This document shows positions 1 through 6,582 of a DNA stretch of 9,133 nt, in pieces (position 1 is the stretch's first letter; the number at the start of each line of letters is the position of its first letter). Made by a program: the position numbers and the translations under genes. Origin of the DNA: an uncultured Eubacteriales bacterium (GTDB taxonomy: Bacteria; Bacillota; Clostridia; Peptostreptococcales; Anaerovoracaceae); the NCBI GenBank assembly GCA_900540145.1, contig UQEW01000073.1, positions 1-9,133 on the forward strand. The letters are read 5' to 3'. The notes under the pieces were generated by a model. It was not told the origin of the DNA and did no database searches. It worked only from the letters and a program-made list of their open reading frames with translations.

Positions 1-693
1 GATGAACTCTGCGGCACCTGCAAGGACAGGTACGAAAGAAATCCCATGAGGATATTGGACTGCAAGTCGGAAATCTGCAAAAAGATAGTTGAAAATGCGC
101 CAAGAATGCTGGATTATCTTTGTGATGATTGCAGAAATGCTTTTGAAGAGTTGAAAACCAACCTAACCTCCATGGGAATAGAGTACGTCATAGACCCTAA
201 TATAGTGAGGGGTTTGGATTATTATACTAAGACAGCCTTTGAATTTGTTACGACAAAAATAGGCGCTCAAGGCACAGTTTGCGGAGGAGGCAGATACGAC
301 CATTTGATTGAAGAATTGGGCGGGCCTCCAATCCCCGGAGTCGGTTTTGGACTGGGAATAGAAAGACTGATAATGCTGATGGAAGCCAACGATGTCAAGT
401 TTCCTGAAGAGAGCAGACCGGAAGTTTTCATAGCTGTAATGGGCGATGCTGCCAAGTCTTTCGGCCTGAAGCTCTGCAGAGAATTGAGGCAGAAAGGCGT
501 TATAGCTGAAATGGATACTTTGTCGAGGAACATAAAAGGGCAGTTTAAATACGCAGATAGGCTGGGAGCTAAATACACTCTCGTGATAGGAGAGGACGAG
601 CTGAAAAAGGGCGTAGTTTCCCTAAAAGATATGGCCAAATCAGAGCAGCGCGAGATTAAGATAGAAAACATATATGAAGAAATTACAAGATAA
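1..693 (+). CDS. hisS: Histidine--tRNA ligase (HisRS), C-terminal part; 5' end outside the window
   Basis: This is the last 230 codons of a class II histidyl-tRNA synthetase, which charges tRNA-His in the cytoplasm. The reading frame is open from base 1, so the first ATG at base 46 is internal. By comparison with a usual length near 420 residues, roughly 190 codons are missing. Seen in the sequence: the HisA motif RGLDYYTKTAFE beginning at window codon 70, the HisB-type motif GGGRYDHL, class II motif 3 (GVGFGLGIERL), then a complete anticodon-binding domain starting near RPEVFIAVMG. Before the HisA motif lie six cysteines (window codons 4, 7, 21, 26, 41 and 44) in a CxxC...C...C...CxxC layout, plausible as a metal-binding insertion. 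HisB usually reads RYDGL; here the Gly is His. The stop is 25 nt upstream of aspS, with no terminator between, so the two are probably co-transcribed. Confidence 0.96.
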   Translation, partial: DELCGTCKDRYERNPMRILDCKSEICKKIVENAPRMLDYLCDDCRNAFEELKTNLTSMGIEYVIDPNIVRGLDYYTKTAFEFVTTKIGAQGTVCGGGRYDHLIEELGGPPIPGVGFGLGIERLIMLMEANDVKFPEESRPEVFIAVMGDAAKSFGLKLCRELRQKGVIAEMDTLSRNIKGQFKYADRLGAKYTLVIGEDELKKGVVSLKDMAKSEQREIKIENIYEEITR

Positions 694-718
694 ACGATAA
701 ATAGGAGTTAATAAATAA

Positions 719-2482
719 ATGAGCACTTTATTCAAAAGAACAGACATGTGCGGACAGCTTGATATCGAAGACGTGGGCAGAGAGGTGGTTCTCAACGGAT
801 GGGTGGCCAAACAGAGAAGTCTCGGCAGCCTTATTTTCGTAGACCTTAGAGATAAAACAGGCATAGTTCAGGTGGCTTTTGACGATACGATACCTGAGGA
901 CGTATTTAAGGCGGCCGATTCTCTCAGAAGCGAATATGTGGTAGGCGTAAAAGGCATCGTAAGAGAAAGATCCTCTAAAAATCCTAATTTATCCACAGGA
1001 GATGTGGAAGTAGTTGCAGACAGCTTGGTGGTATATTCAAAGGCTGATACGCCGCCTATATATATCAAAGATGACGACAACGTTGATGACAATTTAAGGC
1101 TGAAGTACAGATATCTCGACCTCAGGAAGCTTAAGATGCAAAGAAATCTTACCTTCCGCCACAAGGTTACAAAACTGGTAAGAGATTATTTCGACGAAAA
1201 CGGATTTACTGAGGTGGAAACGCCTATGCTGATAAAATCCACACCGGAAGGTGCAAGGGACTATATCGTTCCCAGCAGAGTTTACCCGGGATCTTTTTAT
1301 GCTTTGCCTCAGTCACCGCAGCTGTTTAAGCAGCTTTTGATGGTGGGCGGCACAGATAGATATATGCAGATAGTAAAATGCTTTAGAGATGAAGATTTGC
1401 GTGCTGACAGACAGCCTGAGTTCACTCAGATAGACTTGGAAATGTCTTTTGTAGATACTGACGATGTCATCTCTATGCAGGAAGGTCTGTTGAAAAAGCT
1501 TTTTAAAGAGCTCATGAACGTGGAAATCGAGACTCCGCTGCCGAGGATCACATGGGATGAAGCTATGGAAAGATACGGTTCCGATAAACCGGATACCAGA
1601 TTCGGATTTGAATTGAAAAAGCTTAACGACCAGGTAAGAAATTGTGAGTTTAAAGTGTTCACCGATGTCTTAGCTTCAGGCGGAGATGTGAGAGGAATAT
1701 GCATAGACGGAGGAAGTCAGCACTTCAGCAGAAAAGATATAGATAAGCTGACAGATGCGGTCAAGAGCTATGGGGCAAAGGGCCTTGTATGGCTCAGAAT
1801 AGCAGATGGAGAAATCAACTCTTCAGTAAATAAATTCTTCAGCCAGGAGCAGCTCAAAGATATAGCTTCAGTATTTGAAGCAAAATCTGGAGACCTTATC
1901 TTAATAGTATCAGACAAAGCAAAAGTAGTATTTGATTCCCTGGGATTTTTAAGAAGAGAAATAGCCAAGAGACTGGGACTGCTTGACGACAAACAGTATA
2001 ATCTGCTGTGGGTAGTAGATTTTCCGCTGTTTGAGCGCGATGATGAAACAGGCAAGCTAAAAGCTATGCACCATCCGTTTACTTCACCGAAGATGGATCA
2101 GGTAGAACTTTTAGACAACGAGCCTGAGAAAGTTAAAGCTGATGCTTACGACATTGTTCTCAACGGAGTTGAACTGGGCGGAGGCTCCATAAGAATACAT
2201 GATAGACAGTTGCAGGCCAAAATGTTTGATATTCTTGGGCTGTCAGAAGAAGAATGTGAAGAAAAGTTCGGATTCTTGATAGAGGCATTTAAGTATGGAG
2301 CGCCTCCTCACGGCGGCCTTGCATATGGACTGGACAGATTGGTAATGCTTCTTTTGGGTGAGCCGTCCATAAGAGAAGTCATGGCTTTTCCAAAGAATCA
2401 GAATGCTCAATGCCTCGTAAGCGAGGCGCCTGCGCCGGTAGACAAAGAGCAGCTTGATGAATTGGGAATAAGGAGCATATAA
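719..2482 (+). CDS. aspS: Aspartate--tRNA ligase (AspRS), bacterial type
   Basis: Class II aspartyl-tRNA synthetase of 587 residues, the usual length for the bacterial form (about 590). Domains in order: N-terminal OB-fold anticodon-binding domain (GWVAKQRSLGSLIFVDLRD, about 27-45); catalytic core with ETPML and the ATPEGARDY-like stretch, QSPQLFKQLL (about 198) and motif 2 (FRDEDLRADRQPEFTQID, from about 222); the GAD insertion domain that marks bacterial AspRS (about 290-420); MHHPFTSPK; and motif 3 GLAYGLDRLVMLL (about 533). The C-terminus ends at the same point as E. coli AspRS, so the gene is intact. Leu35 and Lys87 align with E. coli Leu30 and a nearby Lys that are associated with discriminating, tRNA-Asp-only enzymes; this alignment was made by eye. 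An AGGAG at 703-707 supports the ATG at 719. The stop codon abuts the nadD start directly. Confidence 0.97.
   Translation: MSTLFKRTDMCGQLDIEDVGREVVLNGWVAKQRSLGSLIFVDLRDKTGIVQVAFDDTIPEDVFKAADSLRSEYVVGVKGIVRERSSKNPNLSTGDVEVVADSLVVYSKADTPPIYIKDDDNVDDNLRLKYRYLDLRKLKMQRNLTFRHKVTKLVRDYFDENGFTEVETPMLIKSTPEGARDYIVPSRVYPGSFYALPQSPQLFKQLLMVGGTDRYMQIVKCFRDEDLRADRQPEFTQIDLEMSFVDTDDVISMQEGLLKKLFKELMNVEIETPLPRITWDEAMERYGSDKPDTRFGFELKKLNDQVRNCEFKVFTDVLASGGDVRGICIDGGSQHFSRKDIDKLTDAVKSYGAKGLVWLRIADGEINSSVNKFFSQEQLKDIASVFEAKSGDLILIVSDKAKVVFDSLGFLRREIAKRLGLLDDKQYNLLWVVDFPLFERDDETGKLKAMHHPFTSPKMDQVELLDNEPEKVKADAYDIVLNGVELGGGSIRIHDRQLQAKMFDILGLSEEECEEKFGFLIEAFKYGAPPHGGLAYGLDRLVMLLLGEPSIREVMAFPKNQNAQCLVSEAPAPVDKEQLDELGIRSI
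2412..2427 (+). repeat. GC-rich 6-bp hairpin near the 3' end of aspS
   Basis: GCCTCG (2412-2417) and CGAGGC (2422-2427) form a perfect stem with a TAAG tetraloop, plus a possible outer T-G wobble (2411 with 2428). It is followed at once by GGCGCC and TGCGCC, so other pairings are possible. It lies about 55 nt before the aspS stop and has no U-run. Confidence 0.5.
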
Positions 2483-3124
2483 ATGACAGCCGATTCTTTC
2501 AATGGCATAGAAGACAAAAAGCTTAGAATAGGCGTTCTCGGAGGCTCTTTTGACCCTGTGCATATGGGCCATCAAGCTTTAGGCAAAGCAGCCATAGCTG
2601 AAGCAGAATTGGACAGATTGATAGTAATGCCTGCAGGCGTTCAGCCCTTTAAACAAGGGCTGAACGTGACAGAAGCATGCCATAGAGAAGCCATGGCAAA
2701 ACTTGCTTTTGGAGACGATGAACGTGTTCTCGTATCACGATATGAAATCGAAAATAAGGAAAATGTTTCTTATACGGTAAAAACTCTTCTTTTTCTGCAG
2801 AATCAATATATAGATGCAAAGATTTTTTTCATCTGCGGTACGGATTCGTTTTTAAGCATGGAAACCTGGTACAGAGGTGCAGAAATACTTGAGAATTTTT
2901 CTCTTATCGTCAGCGCCAGACCGGGATACAAAGAAGAACAATTTTCAGATACTGTAAAGTACTATGCGGAAAAATATAAAACTGAAACCATAAAACTTAC
3001 CGCAAAAATGCCGGATATTTCTTCTACCAACGTCAGAAAGAAGATTTCGCAGGGACAATCCATTGAAGGAATGGTGCCGAAGGCTGTAGAAAGGTATATT
3101 AAGGCTAATGGACTCTATAAATAA
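2483..3124 (+). CDS. nadD: Nicotinate-nucleotide adenylyltransferase (NaMN adenylyltransferase)
   Basis: Transfers AMP from ATP to nicotinate mononucleotide to make deamido-NAD, a step shared by de novo and salvage NAD synthesis. The 213-residue protein shows the nucleotidyltransferase signature GGSFDPVHMGH at 20-30 (HxGH at 27-30), VSYTVKTL at 95-102, ICGTDSF near 118-123, Trp129, and ISSTNVR at 179-185, the second nucleotide-binding signature. There are about 14 extra residues before the conserved core (RIGVLGG). No alternative in-frame start exists between 2483 and the core, and AGGAG at 2471-2475 sits 7 nt upstream, so this start is well supported. Odd points: the usual PPHK/R segment reads QPFK (54-57), and the DNA there forms a 12-bp perfect inverted repeat. 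It starts directly after the aspS stop and overlaps yqeK by 17 nt. The nadD-yqeK-rsfS order is standard in Firmicutes. Confidence 0.95.
   Translation: MTADSFNGIEDKKLRIGVLGGSFDPVHMGHQALGKAAIAEAELDRLIVMPAGVQPFKQGLNVTEACHREAMAKLAFGDDERVLVSRYEIENKENVSYTVKTLLFLQNQYIDAKIFFICGTDSFLSMETWYRGAEILENFSLIVSARPGYKEEQFSDTVKYYAEKYKTETIKLTAKMPDISSTNVRKKISQGQSIEGMVPKAVERYIKANGLYK
2638..2666 (+). repeat. Perfect 12-bp inverted repeat (hairpin) inside nadD
   Basis: Bases 2638-2649 (CGTTCAGCCCTT) are exactly complementary to 2655-2666 (AAGGGCTGAACG), separated by the 5-nt loop TAAAC. A further G-T wobble (2637 with 2667) could extend it. The stem has 7 G-C pairs of 12. No U-run follows, so it is not an intrinsic terminator. 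It spans nadD codons 52-62, the region that departs from the family consensus. Confidence 0.85.
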
Positions 3125-3695
3125 AATAAAGGAATATATAGACAATAATTTTTCTGAAAAAAGAAGGACGCATACTTATGGCGTAAGAGACACAGCTGTG
3201 CATTTGGCAAAAAAATATGGTTTGGATCCAGCCAAGGCAGAAGTTGCCGCTTTGCTTCACGACATGTTCCGAGGAGTGGCGGTACCTGTGCTGGATTATC
3301 ATGTAAAGCATTTGGGGCTTGATAAGAAATATATCGGAAATCCTAATCTTTCTCACGGAAAGATAGCCGCAGTAATGATTCAGAGAGACTTTGGAGTGGA
3401 AGATGAAGATATCATCAACGCTGTGAGCTTTCACACTACCGGAAGGGCAGGCATGTCTCTGCTGGAAAAGATAATTTATGTGGCAGATGCCATAGAACCG
3501 GGGAGAAGCTATCCGGGGGTAGAGGAAATACGCCGGGCAGCAGAAGAAGATATTGATAAAGCATGTCTGATTTCTCTTGCGCATACCATAGAGTATGTTC
3601 GCTCAGATGGAAAATATTTAGATGAAGATACAGTTTACGCAAAAAAATATTTTGAAGATATATTGAAACAAAAAGGAGAAAAAGATGAGCAATAA
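3108..3695 (+). CDS. yqeK: HD-domain symmetrical Ap4A hydrolase, YqeK family
   Basis: A 195-residue HD-superfamily metallo-phosphohydrolase. YqeK proteins of Gram-positive bacteria hydrolyse diadenosine tetraphosphate to two ADP, clearing an alarmone made as a side product by aminoacyl-tRNA synthetases. Metal ligands expected for the fold are visible: His22 (THTYGV), His51-Asp52 (LLHDMF), His83 (LSHGK), His109 (FHTTGR) and Asp127 (YVADAIEP). The stretch MSLLEKIIYVADAIEPGRSYPGVEE matches B. subtilis YqeK closely, as far as I recall that sequence. The family usually has a Lys three residues after HD (HDxAK); here it is HDMFRG. The ATG lies inside the 3' end of nadD (17-nt overlap). The only nearby Shine-Dalgarno candidates are AGAAAGG at 3088-3094 (13 nt away) and AAGG at 3101-3104 (3 nt away), so translation probably depends on coupling to nadD. 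It overlaps rsfS by 11 nt. Confidence 0.92.
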   Translation: MDSINKIKEYIDNNFSEKRRTHTYGVRDTAVHLAKKYGLDPAKAEVAALLHDMFRGVAVPVLDYHVKHLGLDKKYIGNPNLSHGKIAAVMIQRDFGVEDEDIINAVSFHTTGRAGMSLLEKIIYVADAIEPGRSYPGVEEIRRAAEEDIDKACLISLAHTIEYVRSDGKYLDEDTVYAKKYFEDILKQKGEKDEQ

Positions 3696-4029
3696 AGAAT
3701 ATGCAATGCTTGCAGGCAAAGTATTGTCAGATAAAAAAGGACGGGATATCGTTATTATCGATATTCAGGAAAAAGCATCATTTGCCGATTACTTTGTCAT
3801 ATGTTCCGGCACTTCTGAGCGCCAAATACAGACACTGTCCGATGAAGTGGAAGAACGTTTGATAAAAGAAGGTCTCGTATTAAAATCCATAGAAGGAAAA
3901 CACGGGTCCGGCTGGATTCTAATGGATTTTGGAGATATAATAATAAACTTGTTTACTGAAGAAACAAGAGAAAGATATAGCATAGAGAAGATCTGGGGAG
4001 ATTGCAAATTCATTGAAGTGGAGGATTAG
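3685..4029 (+). CDS. rsfS: Ribosomal silencing factor RsfS (Iojap/YbeB family)
   Basis: A 114-residue Iojap/RsfS protein. The family binds ribosomal protein uL14 on the large subunit and blocks 30S-50S joining during nutrient shortage. Seen: KGRDIVIIDIQEKASFADYF (18-37), GTSERQIQTLSDEVEERL (42-59), then GWILMDFGDIIINLF (76-90) and RERYSIEKIWGD (95-106), the conserved C-terminal signature. The length is normal for the family. An AGGAG at 3674-3678, 6 nt before the ATG and still inside yqeK, supports the start; the 11-nt overlap suggests coupling. Its place after nadD-yqeK is conserved widely in Firmicutes. leuS follows 8 nt downstream. Near its 5' end the DNA contains an AT-rich imperfect inverted repeat (3744-3766). 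Confidence 0.95.
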   Translation: MSNKEYAMLAGKVLSDKKGRDIVIIDIQEKASFADYFVICSGTSERQIQTLSDEVEERLIKEGLVLKSIEGKHGSGWILMDFGDIIINLFTEETRERYSIEKIWGDCKFIEVED

Positions 4030-4037
4030 ACTTAAAA

Positions 4038-6509
4038 ATGAATGAAAAATATGACTTTAGTCAAATTGAAAAAAAGTGGCAAAAATATTGGGAGGAGAAT
4101 CACAGCTTTAAGACTGAAGAAGATCCCTCCAAGAAAAAATATTATTGTCTTGAAATGTTTCCATACCCATCAGGAAAGCTTCACATGGGTCATGTAAGGA
4201 ATTATACCATAGGCGACGTGGTAGCCAGATTCAAGAAGATGGACGGATACAACGTTCTCCATCCTATGGGATGGGATTCTTTCGGATTGCCGGCTGAAAA
4301 TGCAGCTATAAAGCACGGCATACACCCTAACATCTGGACATGGGACAATATCAATGAAATGAGAAAACAGCTCAAGGAATTGGGATTGTCTTATGACTGG
4401 GACAGAGAGGTGGCTACTTGCCATCCTGATTATTATAAGTGGATGCAGTGGATATTCATCCAGTTTTATAAAAGAGGACTTGCTTATAAGAAAGAAAATC
4501 CTGTAAACTGGTGCCCAAGCTGCCAGACTGTGCTGGCCAACGAACAGGTGGTAGAAGGCTGCTGCGAAAGATGCAAGACGCCTGTAGGCAAGAAAAATCT
4601 GTCTCAGTGGTATCTCAAGATAACCGACTATGCAGAAAGACTGCTTGACAATCTGGAAAAGCTGGATGGATGGCCTAACAAGGTCAAGGTTATGCAGAAA
4701 AACTGGATAGGCAAATCAGTAGGAGCGGAAGTTCAATTTAAAATCAAAGACAGCGACGAAACCCTGACGGTTTTCACGACCAGAGTTGATACTATATACG
4801 GAACTACTTATATGGTACTTGCTCCCGAGTATCCTACAGTGCTTTCTATGGTAGAAGGTACAGAATATGAAAAGCCTGTAAAAGAATATATAGAAAAAGT
4901 GGAGCATATGAACGATATTCAGAGAACCTCTACTACCAATGAAAAGACAGGTGTGTTCATCGGGAAATATGCCATCAATCCATTTACCAAGAAAGAGATT
5001 CCTATCTATATTTCAGACTACGTTCTGATGGGATATGGTACAGGGGCTGTAATGGGTGTGCCTGCTCACGACCAGAGAGACTTCGATTTCGCCACCAAGT
5101 TCGGCCTCGACATAGTACCTGTAGTAGATCCGGGAGATCCGGAAATAGACCTCAACAACTTAAAGGCTGCCTGCGCCGCCGAAGGCACGTTGATAAACTC
5201 CGGCCAATTTAACGGCATGAACAACAGAAAGGCTATAGACAAGTTCATCGAAGTAGTTGAAAAGGAAGGCATAGGCAAAAAGACTGTCAATTACAGGCTC
5301 AGAGACTGGCTTATTTCCAGACAGCGTTATTGGGGCACGCCTATACCTATGATTTACTGCGAAGAATGTGGGTGGGTGCCTGAGAAGGAGGAAAATTTAC
5401 CTGTACTTCTTCCTACGGATGTGGAATTTACAGGTAAAGGAGAATCACCGCTTGCTACGTCCAAGACTTTCAGAGACACAGTGTGCCCTGTATGCGGCAG
5501 ACCGGCCAAGAGAGAGCTGGATACCATGGATACGTTCCTTGATTCTTCATGGTATTTCCTGCGTTACTGCGACCCTAAGAATACGGAAGCTCCATTCGAC
5601 CCTAAGAAAGCTGAATACTGGATGGATGTAGATCAATATATAGGCGGTGTAGAACATGCTATACTGCACCTGATGTATTCAAGATTCTTCCAGATGGCTT
5701 TCTATGATATGGGACTGGTAAAACAGGAGGAGCCTTTCAAGAATTTGCTTACCCAGGGCATGGTAAACAAAGATGGAAAGAAGATGAGCAAATCCCTCGG
5801 CAATGTAGTAAGTCCTGAAGATATAATCAAAAAATACGGAGCTGACACAGCCAGACTGTTCATTTTGTTCGCAGCGCCGCCTGACAGAGAGCTTGATTGG
5901 TCTGACGCCGGCGTAGAAGGAAGCTATAAATTTCTCAACAGAGTATACCGCCTTGTATATGAGATAAAGGCAAAATACCCTGTGTTCCCTGATGCCTTCG
6001 AAGTTAAAACTGAAGAAGACAAGTCGCTCAATTATATGCTCAACGCAGCAATTAAAAAAGTAAGCGAAGACGTAGGAGGCAGATTCAGCTTTAATACTGC
6101 AATCAGTTCAATAATGGAACTGGTAAACGAAATGTACAGATATAAAGAGTCGAAAGACGTTAATGCCGGCCTTTTAGGCAAGGCTACAAAAGAGCTGATT
6201 CTTATCCTTTCTCCATTTGTACCGCATATATGCGAAGAAATGTGGCAGCATATAGGTCAGGAACAGTCTGTTTCCACTATGAGATGGCCGGAATTTGATG
6301 AAAGTGCTCTGGTAAAGGACACTGTTGAAATAGTGGTGCAGATAAACGGAAAAGTTAAAGAAAAGCTCATGGTTGATTCGAATGCGACCAAAGAAGAGTT
6401 AGAAAAGATAGCAATGGAAAATGAAAAGATACAAGGATTGCTTCAAGGAAAATCAGTAGTGAAGGTGATCGCTGTTCCGTCAAGACTGATAAATATCGTA
6501 GTAAAATAA
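4038..6509 (+). CDS. leuS: Leucine--tRNA ligase (LeuRS)
   Basis: Class I leucyl-tRNA synthetase, 823 residues (bacterial range about 800-880), intact. Motifs in order: HMGH at 49-52; a zinc module with Cys159, Cys162, Cys176 and Cys179; the CP1 editing domain with the threonine-rich TTRVDT (247-252), GTGAVMGVP and Asp345 in AHDQRD; the catalytic segment SRQRYWGTPIP; a second four-cysteine module (Cys441/444 and Cys483/486); KMSKS at 582-586; then the anticodon-binding helical domain and a C-terminal domain ending with the typical KVIAVPSRLINIVVK-like tail. Editing therefore looks functional, although the usual Pro250 of TTRPDT is Val. The ATG follows rsfS by 8 nt; the only good Shine-Dalgarno, GGAGG at 4020-4024, is a long 13 nt away and inside rsfS, so coupling to rsfS is likely. 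No other in-frame start fits better. Confidence 0.97.
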   Translation: MNEKYDFSQIEKKWQKYWEENHSFKTEEDPSKKKYYCLEMFPYPSGKLHMGHVRNYTIGDVVARFKKMDGYNVLHPMGWDSFGLPAENAAIKHGIHPNIWTWDNINEMRKQLKELGLSYDWDREVATCHPDYYKWMQWIFIQFYKRGLAYKKENPVNWCPSCQTVLANEQVVEGCCERCKTPVGKKNLSQWYLKITDYAERLLDNLEKLDGWPNKVKVMQKNWIGKSVGAEVQFKIKDSDETLTVFTTRVDTIYGTTYMVLAPEYPTVLSMVEGTEYEKPVKEYIEKVEHMNDIQRTSTTNEKTGVFIGKYAINPFTKKEIPIYISDYVLMGYGTGAVMGVPAHDQRDFDFATKFGLDIVPVVDPGDPEIDLNNLKAACAAEGTLINSGQFNGMNNRKAIDKFIEVVEKEGIGKKTVNYRLRDWLISRQRYWGTPIPMIYCEECGWVPEKEENLPVLLPTDVEFTGKGESPLATSKTFRDTVCPVCGRPAKRELDTMDTFLDSSWYFLRYCDPKNTEAPFDPKKAEYWMDVDQYIGGVEHAILHLMYSRFFQMAFYDMGLVKQEEPFKNLLTQGMVNKDGKKMSKSLGNVVSPEDIIKKYGADTARLFILFAAPPDRELDWSDAGVEGSYKFLNRVYRLVYEIKAKYPVFPDAFEVKTEEDKSLNYMLNAAIKKVSEDVGGRFSFNTAISSIMELVNEMYRYKESKDVNAGLLGKATKELILILSPFVPHICEEMWQHIGQEQSVSTMRWPEFDESALVKDTVEIVVQINGKVKEKLMVDSNATKEELEKIAMENEKIQGLLQGKSVVKVIAVPSRLINIVVK

Positions 6510-6582
6510 TTTGTAATAAGAGAATTTAAAATTTCATAAGATGCTATCTTTTCATAAATAGAGAAAGAACGGAGAATTTTTT

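Noticed and set aside
1..132. Cysteine-rich stretch in HisRS as a new metal-binding domain
   Set aside because: A similar CxxC...C...CxxC layout is, to my knowledge, common in bacterial HisRS, so it is not treated as novel.
267..671. Open frames on the minus strand opposite hisS, aspS, nadD, yqeK, leuS, rnj and efp (for example 267-671, 3105-3584, 8761-8997)
   Set aside because: Each lies opposite a confidently identified gene, has no recognisable domain and mirrors that gene's codon structure.
3913..3941. TATAAT at 3936-3941 inside rsfS as an internal promoter for leuS
   Set aside because: The -35 candidate TGGATT matches only three of six bases, and the hexamer comes from an Asp-Ile-Ile-Ile codon run.
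5368..5631. Plus-strand 87-codon frame within leuS
   Set aside because: It is an out-of-frame shadow inside the intact leuS gene, with no family resemblance.
6511..6540. TTGTAA and CATAAG with 18-nt spacing before rnj as a promoter
   Set aside because: Each box matches only four of six bases and the spacing is suboptimal in an AT-rich gap, so such matches are expected by chance.
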